The position numbers and the translations under genes were made by a program. Below, in pieces: positions 26,764-35,548 of a DNA stretch of 64,000 nucleotides; position 1 is the first letter of the stretch, and every line of letters begins with the position of its first letter. Source of the DNA: Edwardsiella anguillarum (GTDB lineage Bacteria > Pseudomonadota > Gammaproteobacteria > Enterobacterales > Enterobacteriaceae); NCBI RefSeq assembly GCF_008801815.1, contig NZ_VZOX01000019.1; one strand, written 5' to 3'. A model generated the notes under the pieces. The model worked only from the letters and a program-made list of their open reading frames with translations, made no database searches and was not told where the DNA came from.

Positions 26764-28341
26764 TTAGTCAAAATTCATTTTGCTGGCTTTCAGATTGAGG
26801 ATCGCCAGCGCCCCGACCAGCAGGAAGATCAGGGTCGCGATGGCGGCAGCCAGGCCAAAGTCTTGTCCGCCGCCGCCCTCAAAGGCGATGCGGTAGGTAT
26901 AGCTGACCAGCAGGTCGGTATAGCCGGCCGGTGTCGAGGTTCCCAGCATATCCGGCCCCCCGTTGGTTAACAGCTGGATCAGCACAAAGTTATTAAAGTT
27001 GAAGGCGAAGCTGGCGATCATCAGCGGCGTCAGCGGCTTGATCAGCATCGGCAGCGTAATCCGGAAGAAGTTTTGCAGCGGCCCGGCGCCGTCCATGGCC
27101 GAGGCCTCATACAGATCCTCGGGGATCGCCTTCAGCAGCCCCATGCACAGGATCATCATGTAGGGATAGCCGAGCCAGGTGTTGACGATCAGGATCATGC
27201 CCTTGGCGGTGAGCGGATCGCTGAACCAGGCCGGTCGGATGCCGAACAGCTGGCTGAGCATCATGTTGATCTCGCCGAAGCTTTGGTTGAACAGTCCCTT
27301 GAAGATCAGGATGGAGATAAACGCTGGCACCGCATAGGGCAAGATCAGTAGCACCCGATAGGCGGCGCGTCCGCGCAGCGCCTCCCACTGCACCACGCAG
27401 GCCAGCACCATCCCGACGGCCACGGTAAAGATGACGGTCAGCACCGAGAAGACCAGGGTCCAGATAAAGATGCTGATAAAGGGCTGGCGGATCCCCTCAT
27501 CGTTGAGCACCCGCAGAAAGTTTTTCCAGCCGGTGGTCACGGTAAACCCCGGGCTTAGGCGCTCGCTGCGCCAGTTGCCGTCGGCGTTGACCGCCTGATA
27601 AAAGCCGCTTTGCATATTGGGGCGGTAGGCGATGCCGCTTTGGTTGTCCGTCAGGGTGCGGCCATCGTCGCCCAGGGTGTAGAGCGGGCGGCTGGCGGCG
27701 AACTGACGCAGTGAACTCATGCGCAGCGCGGTGCCGTCGGGCAGCAGGGCGACCAGGCTGTTCAGCGTCTGACGGTGCTGGGTCACGGTGCGCAGCGTGG
27801 CGGCGCTGCCCTGCGGCGCGCCGTCTGCCGCCGCCATCGAAATCTGTAGGTCGGGCTGGCCCAGATCAAAGGGGTCGGAAAGGTAGCGTTGACCGCTCTG
27901 GGCGTCGGTGAGCTGCAGGCGCCATTGGCCGCCGTCCGGATACAGGCTGAACGCGTAGCTCTGACCGCTGGTGAACAGGCGCTGCAGCAGGACCGACTGG
28001 GCGCGCTCCTGGCTGAGTTGGTTGGTGCTGCTGTAGTTGGTAAAGGCGATGGCGATGGTGCAGATCAGCGGGAACAGGACGAACAGCCCCATGCCGGCTA
28101 GCCCCGGATAGACATAGCGCCAGGCGTAGGCGCGCCGGTTGGCGAAGATATACAGTCCGCCCCCCAGCAGGATCAGGGTTAGCATGGCGAACAGGTATTC
28201 GCCTTGGGCATACATGACGATAGTCAGATAGCCGGTCAGCAGCGTCAGTAGGCCGACCGCCAGCCATTTTAGCCCGGTGCGCGGGCAGAGCCGGCGCGGC
28301 TCGCTGGCCGGATATTCAGTTTGGGATAGTGACATGGACAC
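26764..28341 (-). CDS. malF: Maltose/maltodextrin ABC transporter permease MalF
   Basis: A 525-residue permease (E. coli 514 aa) with an N-terminal membrane block, a large periplasmic P2 loop at about residues 105-285, and the transport core with the EAA motif EASAMDGAGPLQNFFRITLPM near residue 415. MalF carries the maltose site within the membrane in the E. coli complex. It is separated from malE by 131 bp that include a stable stem-loop, the usual device giving far more MalE than MalF. Confidence 0.96.
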   Translation of the reverse strand: MSMSLSQTEYPASEPRRLCPRTGLKWLAVGLLTLLTGYLTIVMYAQGEYLFAMLTLILLGGGLYIFANRRAYAWRYVYPGLAGMGLFVLFPLICTIAIAFTNYSSTNQLSQERAQSVLLQRLFTSGQSYAFSLYPDGGQWRLQLTDAQSGQRYLSDPFDLGQPDLQISMAAADGAPQGSAATLRTVTQHRQTLNSLVALLPDGTALRMSSLRQFAASRPLYTLGDDGRTLTDNQSGIAYRPNMQSGFYQAVNADGNWRSERLSPGFTVTTGWKNFLRVLNDEGIRQPFISIFIWTLVFSVLTVIFTVAVGMVLACVVQWEALRGRAAYRVLLILPYAVPAFISILIFKGLFNQSFGEINMMLSQLFGIRPAWFSDPLTAKGMILIVNTWLGYPYMMILCMGLLKAIPEDLYEASAMDGAGPLQNFFRITLPMLIKPLTPLMIASFAFNFNNFVLIQLLTNGGPDMLGTSTPAGYTDLLVSYTYRIAFEGGGGQDFGLAAAIATLIFLLVGALAILNLKASKMNFD

Positions 28342-28417
28342 GCCCTCGTTTTACTTGCCACACCGGTGACGGCGCGCCGTTCGGGCGCGGTTGGCATCAG
28401 GTTAATGCGGTGATGAG

Positions 28418-28461
28418 CCCGCCGCGCCCGTCAGCGGGGGAACCGGCGGGCAGGCGGCGGG
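28418..28461 (-). other. malE-malF intergenic stem-loop
   Basis: cccgccgc (28418-28425) pairs with gcggcggg (28454-28461), with a further inner GC pairing. There is no T tract. The position corresponds to the REP-containing malE-malF gap in E. coli, which stabilises the malE message. The sequence itself is not recognisable as an E. coli REP unit. Confidence 0.6.
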
Positions 28462-28472
28462 TCAGCCGGAGA

Positions 28473-29666
28473 TTATTTTTTGAGGATCCGCTCCTTGGCG
28501 CTTTCCAGCGCCTGAGCCACGCTCTGACGGCCGTTGATCGCGTTGATGATCGCGGCGCGCTCGGCGTACCAGAAGGCGCTCATCTGCGGGATATTCGGCA
28601 TGATCTCACCGTTTTGCGAGTTCTGCATGGTGGCGGCGATGCGCGGATCCTTCTCCAGGATCTCCTGATATGACTTCAGCGCCACGGCGCCCAGCGGCTT
28701 GTCTTGGTTGACCATTGCCAGGCCGCTGTCGGTCAGCAGGTAGTTCTCAATGAACTCGGTCGCCAGCTCTTTGTTCGGGCTGGCCGCGTTGATCCCGGCG
28801 CTCAGCACGCCGACGAAGGGCTTGGAGGGGTGCCCCTTGAAGGTCGGCAGCAGGGTGATGCCGTAGTTGATGCCGCTCTTGTCGATATTGGACCAGGCCC
28901 AGGGGCCGTTGATGGTCATGGCGGTCTGCCCTTTGTTAAAGGCCGCCTCGGCGATGGAGTAGTCGGTATCGGCGTTGATATGCTTGTTTTTCACCATGTC
29001 GACCAGGAACTGCAGGCCGGCGCGCGATCCGGCGTTGTCGACGCCGACGTTATGGGTCTCGTAGCGGCCGTTGGCATACTTGAAGGCATAGCCGCCGTCG
29101 GCGGCGATCAGCGGCCAGGTGAAGTAGGGCTCCTGCAGGTTCCACATGATAGCGCTCTTGCCCTGGGCGCGCAGCTTGCCGTCCAGCGCCGGGATCTCCT
29201 CCCAGCTCTTGGGCGGGGTGGGCAGCAGATCTTTGTTATAAATCAGCGACAGCGCCTCGACGGCGATGGGGTAGGCGATCAGCTTGCCGTTGTAGCGCAC
29301 CGCGTCCCAGGTAAAGGGGTAGAGCTTCTCCTGAAACGCTTTGGACGGATGGATTTCGGCCAACAGGCCGGATTGGGCATAGCCGCCAAAGCGGTCATGG
29401 GCCCAGAAGATGATGTCTGGCCCGTCACCGGTGGCCGCAACCTGGGGGAATTTCTCCTCCAGCTTGTCCGGGTGCTCCACGGTGACCTTGATACCGGTTT
29501 CCTGCTCGAACTTCTTGCCCACGTCCGCCAGACCGTTATACCCCTTGTCACCGTTGATCCAGATGACCAGTTTACCCTCTTCGATCTTGGCCAGCGCCGG
29601 CGCAGAGATGACCAGTGCGGCCAGTGCGCTAAGAGCGATGGTTTTTATAGCGGATGTCTTTGTCAT
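28473..29666 (-). CDS. malE: Maltose/maltodextrin-binding periplasmic protein MalE
   Basis: A 397-residue precursor (E. coli 396 aa) with a signal peptide of about 26 residues (ALVISAPALA then KIEEGKLVIWINGDKGY). Ligand-binding landmarks include PDIIFWAHDRFGGYAQSGLLAEI, GYAFKYANGRY and the C-terminal AFWYAERAAIINAINGRQS. It is the first gene of malEFG, transcribed away from malK. Confidence 0.97.
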   Translation of the reverse strand: MTKTSAIKTIALSALAALVISAPALAKIEEGKLVIWINGDKGYNGLADVGKKFEQETGIKVTVEHPDKLEEKFPQVAATGDGPDIIFWAHDRFGGYAQSGLLAEIHPSKAFQEKLYPFTWDAVRYNGKLIAYPIAVEALSLIYNKDLLPTPPKSWEEIPALDGKLRAQGKSAIMWNLQEPYFTWPLIAADGGYAFKYANGRYETHNVGVDNAGSRAGLQFLVDMVKNKHINADTDYSIAEAAFNKGQTAMTINGPWAWSNIDKSGINYGITLLPTFKGHPSKPFVGVLSAGINAASPNKELATEFIENYLLTDSGLAMVNQDKPLGAVALKSYQEILEKDPRIAATMQNSQNGEIMPNIPQMSAFWYAERAAIINAINGRQSVAQALESAKERILKK

Positions 29667-30150
29667 AGTGCAGTCCTTGTAGTCCTGTCGGGGGAGTTCA
29701 CGAACGCGGGCCGGGGGTCGATGGTCGCGTCTCGTACGCTGCGCTCATGGGGCTATCGCCGTGTTCCGGCCGTTCGCCGGGGGCAGGAGCGCCGATGTTG
29801 TGTCATAGTCCGCGAGACCCGCCGGATTCTCATCCTCCCCCACTCTACGCCCTGCGGGGCTTTCTTGTGATCTGCTTAACACAACTTGGCAATATGTGGT
29901 GAATGGCACGAAATCTCTGGGTCGATTTTGCAGTCACGATCACGATTCTTCCGCCGCCGCGGCGCCCTTCGCCCCGATCCGGCAGGCGCTATCCTCCCAT
30001 CTCCTCCGCCAGCAAAAAAGCGCCGATGGATGATCCCTGGGCGCGGGTTTTTCGCGCACTATCGTGTCCATTCATTGAGGCGCAGCGCCCTTTTCCCCCG
30101 CCGTCTGCGGCGCGCTGCGGCCATCCCTTGGCAACGGACAGGAGCGGCGC
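29667..30150. promoter_or_regulatory. malE-malK divergent control region with MalT and CRP sites
   Basis: This 484-bp region drives malEFG (minus) and malK-lamB-malM (plus). MalT cores of the GGA(T/G)GA type occur at 29830-29835 and 29833-29838 (minus, overlapping), 29992-29997 and 30002-30007 (minus), and 30028-30033 (plus). TGTGA-N6-TAACA at 29866-29881 fits CRP at 9 of 10 positions. The arrangement, with distal MalT boxes near each gene and CRP between, is that of the E. coli malEp-malKp regulon. Assignments are by eye. Confidence 0.65.
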
Positions 30151-31260
30151 ATGGCGAACGTATCACTGCGTAATGTGTATAAGGCGTACGGTGAGGCCGT
30201 GATCTCCCGGGATATTAACCTGGACATTGAGGATGGCGAGTTTGTGGTGTTCGTTGGGCCCTCGGGCTGCGGTAAATCGACGCTGCTGCGCATGATCGCC
30301 GGCCTGGAGGACATCACCTCCGGCGAGCTGCAGATCGCCGGGGTGCGGATGAACGATGTACCGCCGGCGAAGCGCGGCATCGGCATGGTGTTTCAGTCCT
30401 ATGCCCTGTATCCGCACCTGTCGGTCGCGGACAACATGTCGTTTGGCCTCAAGCTGGCCGGCGTCAACAAGGCGGAGATCCAGCGGCGGGTGAATCAGGT
30501 GGCGGAGATCCTGCAGCTGGCGCACCTGCTGGACAGGCGCCCCAAGGCGCTTTCCGGCGGTCAGCGTCAGCGGGTGGCCATTGGCCGCACTCTGGTGGCG
30601 GAGCCGGACGTTTTTCTGCTGGATGAGCCGCTCTCTAATCTGGATGCCGCGCTGCGGGTACAGATGCGCATCGAGATCTCCCGTCTGCACAAGCGTCTGC
30701 AGCGCACCATGATTTACGTCACCCACGATCAGGTTGAGGCGATGACCCTGGCAGACAAGATTGTGGTGCTGGACGCCGGCCGGATTGCCCAGGTCGGTAA
30801 GCCGCTGGCGCTGTACCACTATCCCGCCGATCGGTTTGTCGCCGGCTTTATCGGCTCGCCCAAAATGAACTTCCTGCCGGTCAAAGTGAGCGAGGCGCAG
30901 CCGCAGCGTGTACGGGTTGAGCTCCCCAACGGCCAGCATATCTGGCTGCCGGTGGCGGGAGAGGGGCTGCGTCCCGGCAGCAACCTGTCGCTGGGGATCC
31001 GCCCCGAACATCTGGTGCCCAGCGCCGCGGCCGATGTGACGCTGTCGGGCGAGGTTCAGGTTGTCGAGCAGCTGGGGAACGAAACCCAGATCCATATCCA
31101 AATCCCGGCCCTGCGTCAAAACCTGGTGTATCGCCAGAACGACGTGGTGTTGGTCGATGAAGGCGCCACGCTAGCCATCGGCCTGCCTGCGGAACGTTGC
31201 CACCTGTTTCGAGAGGACGGCAGCGCCTGTCAGCGGTTGTATCAGGAGCCGGGAGTGTAG
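30151..31260 (+). CDS. malK: Maltose/maltodextrin ABC transporter ATP-binding protein MalK
   Basis: A 369-residue ATPase (E. coli 371 aa) powering MalFG and inhibiting MalT when transport is idle. Walker A GPSGCGKST is at residues 36-44, followed by the Q-loop QSYALYPHL, signature LSGGQRQRVAIGR, Walker B VFLLDEPLSNLD and the switch histidine in VTHDQVEA. The C-terminal regulatory OB-fold domain begins near residue 235 (GSPKMNFLP). An ACAGGAG ribosome site precedes the ATG. Confidence 0.97.
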   Translation: MANVSLRNVYKAYGEAVISRDINLDIEDGEFVVFVGPSGCGKSTLLRMIAGLEDITSGELQIAGVRMNDVPPAKRGIGMVFQSYALYPHLSVADNMSFGLKLAGVNKAEIQRRVNQVAEILQLAHLLDRRPKALSGGQRQRVAIGRTLVAEPDVFLLDEPLSNLDAALRVQMRIEISRLHKRLQRTMIYVTHDQVEAMTLADKIVVLDAGRIAQVGKPLALYHYPADRFVAGFIGSPKMNFLPVKVSEAQPQRVRVELPNGQHIWLPVAGEGLRPGSNLSLGIRPEHLVPSAAADVTLSGEVQVVEQLGNETQIHIQIPALRQNLVYRQNDVVLVDEGATLAIGLPAERCHLFREDGSACQRLYQEPGV

Positions 31261-31325
31261 CTCCCCACCCTGTGACAACGCATTAAAAAGCAATAATAAC
31301 GCCGTTAGGCACCCCTAACAGGAGA

Positions 31326-32606
31326 ATGATGATGAATATGCGCAAACTTCCGCTGGCGCTGGCTGTAGCCAGCGTCGTGCTGTCGGCTCAGGCCATGGCA
31401 GTCGACTTTCACGGCTACGCCCGTTCCGGCATCGGCTGGAGCTCCAAGGGCGGCGATCAGAAGTGTTTTCAGGCTGATGGCGCCGGCTCTAAATACCGCC
31501 TTGGCAACGAGTGCGATACCTACGCCGAACTGAAGCTGGGCCAAGAGCTGTGGAAGAGCGGCGATCAGAGCTTCTACCTGGATACCAACGTGGCCTACGG
31601 TATCGATCAGGCCAACGACTGGGAGTCAACCTCTCCGGCGTTCCGTGAGATCAATGTGCAGGGTAAGAACGTGATTACCTGGCTGCCCGACTCGACCCTG
31701 TGGGCCGGTAAGCGCTACTACCAGCGTCACGACGTTCATATGATCGACTTCTACTACTGGGATATCTCCGGTCCGGGTGCCGGTCTGGAAAATATCGACC
31801 TCGGCTTCGGTAAGCTCTCTCTGGCGGTGACCCGTAACACCGAATCCGGCGGCTCCTACTCCTACTTCGTGAATCAAAGCAACGAGAAATATATCCGCAA
31901 TACGGCCAACGATGTGTATGACATCCGCCTGGCCGGACTGCAGACCAACCCGGGCGGCTCGCTGGAGCTGGGCTTTGACTATGGTCGCGCCAATCTGGAC
32001 GACGGTTACCACCTGGCACCGGGCGCGACCAAGGACGGCTATATGTTCACCGCCGAGCATACCCAGTCTCTGTGGGGCGGCTTTAACAAGTTTGTCGTGC
32101 AGTATGCGACCGACGCGATGAGCAATACCAACAATGCGGGCCACTCCAGCGGCTCTGACGTTAACAACGATGGTCACCTGATCCGCGTGCTCGACCACGG
32201 TGCTATGGACTTCAACGATAAGTGGGGCCTGATGTATGTCGCCATGTATCAGGATGTCGACCACGATGTTCAGAACGGCTCGACCTGGTATACCGCCGGC
32301 GTACGTCCGATGTACAAGTGGACGCCGACGATGAGCACCCTGTTTGAGGCGGGCTATGACAATGTGAAATCGCAGAAAACCGGTGCCCGCAACGAGCTGT
32401 ACAAGCTGACGCTGGCGCAGCAGTGGCAGGCGGGTGACAGCGTGTGGTCGCGCCCCGCCATCCGCATCTTCACCACCTATGCGAACGGGAAGAACAACTG
32501 GAACACCGATAAAGACGGTATCCAGGTTAATACCCAGCCGGGCGATATCCGCGCTGAGGGGGTGCCTGGGTGGTCGTTCGGCGCCCAGATGGAAGCCTGG
32601 TGGTAA
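31326..32606 (+). CDS. lamB: Maltoporin LamB
   Basis: A 426-residue precursor of the trimeric 18-stranded maltodextrin porin. The signal peptide is about 25 residues (cleavage after AQAMA, mature VDFHGYARSG). The barrel ends with the outer-membrane C-terminal motif MEAWW. Conserved porin landmarks include KYRLGNECDTYAELKLGQ and YYWDISGPGAGLENIDLGFG. It is about 20 residues shorter than E. coli LamB (446 aa); the differences fall in loops between about residue 265 and the end, especially the last extracellular loop. ATG triplets occur at 31326, 31329 and 31335, so the start could be a few codons later. Confidence 0.95.
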   Translation: MMMNMRKLPLALAVASVVLSAQAMAVDFHGYARSGIGWSSKGGDQKCFQADGAGSKYRLGNECDTYAELKLGQELWKSGDQSFYLDTNVAYGIDQANDWESTSPAFREINVQGKNVITWLPDSTLWAGKRYYQRHDVHMIDFYYWDISGPGAGLENIDLGFGKLSLAVTRNTESGGSYSYFVNQSNEKYIRNTANDVYDIRLAGLQTNPGGSLELGFDYGRANLDDGYHLAPGATKDGYMFTAEHTQSLWGGFNKFVVQYATDAMSNTNNAGHSSGSDVNNDGHLIRVLDHGAMDFNDKWGLMYVAMYQDVDHDVQNGSTWYTAGVRPMYKWTPTMSTLFEAGYDNVKSQKTGARNELYKLTLAQQWQAGDSVWSRPAIRIFTTYANGKNNWNTDKDGIQVNTQPGDIRAEGVPGWSFGAQMEAWW

Positions 32607-32702
32607 GGGCCTGAGGCGGTGCCCGCACCGCCCGGATTGCACGCCGGCGTCCCTTGCCTGATGCCGGCTGTGCCGTACGAAAGAAGGATAATAAGGATAA
32701 TA

Positions 32703-33602
32703 ATGATGAAAACCGCCTTAAACCGTCTCTCCCGCGGCGTACTGCTGGCCTGTGCGCTCTGCAGCGCGCCGCAGGCGTTCGCCGATACCCTGCTTCCGAC
32801 GGATGTGGCCGCTGCGCCAGAGCTGAGCCATGCCGCTCTGCAGGCGCTACGCTGGCAGCCGCTGACGCCGCCGATGGATACCACCCTCACCCTGGGCCCC
32901 GACAGCCAGACGCTGGCGCAGGGAGATATCCAGGGCGCCGTCGCCGCGCTGGCTTTGCCGGCGAATCGGGGCTCGCTAGAGATAACCTTAAGCAGCCGGC
33001 TGCACAATAAACGGCTGTATGTCCCCAATGTGCTGGTGCTCGATCAGCATCTGCGCCCGGCGGCCTACTACCCCGGCAGCTACTTTACCTACCGCCAGCC
33101 CGGCGTGATGAGCGGCGATCGGCTGGAGGGAACGCTGAAGCTGACGCCGGTGCTGGGTCAACAGCAGATTTATCTGCTGATTTATACCACCCGTCAGGAT
33201 CTGGCCACGACGACCCGTATGGTAAACCCCGCCAAGGCCTATGCCGCCGGCGTAGGTAACGCGGTGCCGGATATCCCCGACCCACAGGCGGCGCATGCGT
33301 CACAGGGGGTGCTGAGCATTCAGGCCAGGGTTGAGCGGCAAAGCGGCAATGTGATGATCGGCGGACTGCTGCCGGGCGGCGATACGCCGGCCGACGTGGC
33401 GGTCGGTAACCCGGCGAGCTCCGTCGCTGCGCCTGCGGCGCCGATGCTGGATGACACCTCCGCCTATTTCGATCGCAGCATCCGCAGCGCGGTACGCCAA
33501 GGCGATATCGATAAAGCGCTGCGTCTGATGAATGAGGCGGAGCGACTGGGGTCGGCGACGGCCCGGGAAACCTTTATCCGCAGCGTAAAAGGCAAGGGTT
33601 AA
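32703..33602 (+). CDS. malM: Maltose operon periplasmic protein MalM
   Basis: A 299-residue exported protein similar along its length to E. coli MalM (306 aa). The signal peptide ends near AQAFA-type QAFADT (residue 27). Shared blocks are SSYFTY-like GSYFTYRQPGVMSGDRLEG, VGNAVPDIPDPQ and the C-terminal EAERLGSATARETFIRSVKGKG segment. Its function is unknown; it is the last gene of the malK-lamB-malM operon. The frame is open upstream to 32619, but AAGGATAATA before the tandem ATGs at 32703/32706 and the signal peptide set the start. Confidence 0.93.
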   Translation: MMKTALNRLSRGVLLACALCSAPQAFADTLLPTDVAAAPELSHAALQALRWQPLTPPMDTTLTLGPDSQTLAQGDIQGAVAALALPANRGSLEITLSSRLHNKRLYVPNVLVLDQHLRPAAYYPGSYFTYRQPGVMSGDRLEGTLKLTPVLGQQQIYLLIYTTRQDLATTTRMVNPAKAYAAGVGNAVPDIPDPQAAHASQGVLSIQARVERQSGNVMIGGLLPGGDTPADVAVGNPASSVAAPAAPMLDDTSAYFDRSIRSAVRQGDIDKALRLMNEAERLGSATARETFIRSVKGKG

Positions 33603-33604
33603 GC

Positions 33605-33630
33605 GGCGGGGCGCAAAGGCGCCCCGCCGT
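33605..33630 (+). terminator. Hairpin after malM
   Basis: A perfect 11-bp stem cggcggggcgc / gcgccccgccg with an aaag loop lies 2 bases past the malM stop. There is no T tract, so it may be a 3'-end stabiliser or a weak terminator. The following 230 bp to ubiC contain no recognisable gene. Confidence 0.6.
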
Positions 33631-33865
33631 ACTGCGTTACGGATGTGGCTTGATGACTGGTGCGCTGCGGCGCACCTTTTTTATTGATTCCCGCCCGCGC
33701 AGGCGTTTGCGCGCTTGTTGTGGTTTCCACTTTCTTTTGTTAGTCAAATGCTCATGGATTGCTGCGAGAGTGCCCCAGACGGCGAATCTGCGGTACACTG
33801 AAACGTAATAAGGCGCGCCGCGGATAGCGCAGCGACGCAGGGGTTGAGACGATGGGGTGTATGGC

Positions 33866-34372
33866 ATGGCAGAACATTCTGCTGCGCTGGCGAATATCGA
33901 CTGGCAGCCGTTGGCTGACGCGGCGGCGCCGGCGGACTACCGCAGCTGGCTGGCGGAGCAGGGGTCGATGACCCGCCGCCTAGAGCAGCGGTGCGACAGG
34001 CTACAGGTGACGGTACTGCGCGAAGGGCTGGTGGACGCCGCGCAGCTGAGCGACGATGAGCGCGGGCAGCTGTCGCCCTGCGCGCAGTATTGGCTGCGGG
34101 AGGTGATCCTGCTCGGCGATGGTATCCCCTGGCTGTTTGGCCGAACCCTAACGCCTGCCAGCACGCTGGAGGGCGCAGGTCAGGCGCTGAGTCAGCTGGG
34201 GAGCACCCCGCTGGGGCGCTACCTGTTCAGCGGGGTCGCCCTGGAGCGCGAGTTGCTGCGAGTTGGCTGCCTGGGCTCGCTCTGGGCCCGTCGCAGCCGG
34301 CTACGCGTCGCCGGTCAGCCGCTGCTGCTGACGGAGCTGTTCTTGGCCGATGCCCCTATCTATGGTGGATAA
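33866..34372 (+). CDS. ubiC: Chorismate lyase UbiC
   Basis: A 168-residue cytosolic enzyme converting chorismate to 4-hydroxybenzoate plus pyruvate, the committed step to ubiquinone. It aligns with E. coli UbiC (165 aa): SMTRRLEQ, YWLREVILLGDGIPWLFGRT, TPLGRYLFSG and the C-terminal RRSRLR..GQPLLLTELFLADAP. The ATG at 33866 is preceded by GGGGT; an in-frame GTG at 33857 is less likely. The stop is 25 bases before the likely ubiA GTG start, so ubiC-ubiA are coupled. Confidence 0.95.
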   Translation: MAEHSAALANIDWQPLADAAAPADYRSWLAEQGSMTRRLEQRCDRLQVTVLREGLVDAAQLSDDERGQLSPCAQYWLREVILLGDGIPWLFGRTLTPASTLEGAGQALSQLGSTPLGRYLFSGVALERELLRVGCLGSLWARRSRLRVAGQPLLLTELFLADAPIYGG

Positions 34373-34397
34373 CGCACGTAAGCGGAGAGAGCAAGGC

Positions 34398-35261
34398 GTG
34401 GAGGGATGTGTGACCCAAAGCAAATGGCTGGCGTATTGCCGCCTAATGCGGATCGACAAGCCCATCGGTTCGCTGCTGTTGCTGTGGCCGACCTACTGGG
34501 CACTGTGGCTGGCAGGCGGCGCGGCGCCGGGGGGAAAGCTGCTGCTGGTTTTTACCTGCGGGGTGTTTTTTATGCGCGCCGCAGGCTGCGTGATCAATGA
34601 TTTTGCCGATCGTCACTTCGACGGTCATGTCAAACGCACCTGTCAGCGTCCGTTGCCCTGTGGCGCGCTGTCCGAGCGCGAAGCCAAGACGCTGTTCGTG
34701 CTGCTGGTGGCGCTCTCTTTTACCCTGGTGCTGACGCTGAATGCGATGACGATCTGGCTGTCGGTGGCGGCGCTGACGCTGGCCTGGCTCTATCCCTTTA
34801 TCAAGCGGTTCTCCCATTTTCCGCAGGTGATCCTGGGGATGGCCTTCGGCTGGTCGATACCGATGGCCTATGCGGCCGTCGGCGAGAGTCTGCCGCTCAG
34901 CTGCTGGCTGCTGTTTGCGGCCAATATCTGTTGGACGGTCGCCTACGATACCCAGTACGCCATGGTGGATCGCGACGACGATCTGCGGATCGGCATCAGG
35001 TCGACGGCGATCCTGTTTGGCCGTTACGATCGTCTGATGATCGGCCTGCTGCAGCTCGCTACGCTGCTGCTGCTGCTGTGGGTCGGCGAGCTGAATCAGC
35101 TGCAGGGCGCCTATTACTGGGGCGTGCTGCTGGCCGCGGCGCTGTTCGTGTATCAGCAGCGGCTGATTGCCCGACGGGCGCGTACCTCCTGTTTTCGGGC
35201 ATTTATGAACAATAACTACGTCGGGCTGATCCTGTTTTTGGGGATCTTGCTGGCGCTGTGA
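34398..35261 (+). CDS. ubiA: 4-hydroxybenzoate octaprenyltransferase UbiA
   Basis: A 287-residue inner-membrane prenyltransferase (E. coli 290 aa) joining the octaprenyl chain to 4-hydroxybenzoate. Both aspartate-rich motifs are present: NDFADRHFDGHVKRT near residue 70 and DTQYAMVDRDDD near 190. It has about eight to nine helices. Start codons are non-ATG: GTG at 34398 gives VEGCVTQSK, parallel to E. coli MEWSLTQNK. GTG at 34410 has a better spaced GGGA and is the alternative. Confidence 0.95.
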   Translation: MEGCVTQSKWLAYCRLMRIDKPIGSLLLLWPTYWALWLAGGAAPGGKLLLVFTCGVFFMRAAGCVINDFADRHFDGHVKRTCQRPLPCGALSEREAKTLFVLLVALSFTLVLTLNAMTIWLSVAALTLAWLYPFIKRFSHFPQVILGMAFGWSIPMAYAAVGESLPLSCWLLFAANICWTVAYDTQYAMVDRDDDLRIGIRSTAILFGRYDRLMIGLLQLATLLLLLWVGELNQLQGAYYWGVLLAAALFVYQQRLIARRARTSCFRAFMNNNYVGLILFLGILLAL

Positions 35262-35548
35262 TGGCGCGGTGGGTGTAATGCCCGCCGTTTTTCTCATAAT
35301 CGCCACGCAATTATCATTTTTCCATCCATTTTAACCCACATTGATAGTCGCTTCTCTGGCGCGCGCCGCTAAAGCCGAACGCTAAAATGAAACTGTAATT
35401 TAACATTTCACCTTTCTTTGTTACCTGTCACAAAGCCTGGATGAATTTCGCCGTCGAACAAATTTTGAACAGGAATGGTACGTCTTCTGCTATGTCAGGA
35501 TGCGCCGCTTGCCATGGCGGCAACGCATTCAGGATCAGGAGAAGCATA

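Noticed and set aside
28704..29870. A 388-codon plus-strand frame opposite malE.
   Set aside because: Antisense shadow of malE that runs into the malE-malK control region; no recognisable protein features.
33637..33867. A 76-codon minus-strand frame between malM and ubiC.
   Set aside because: No ribosome site or family resemblance, and it covers the probable ubiC promoter.
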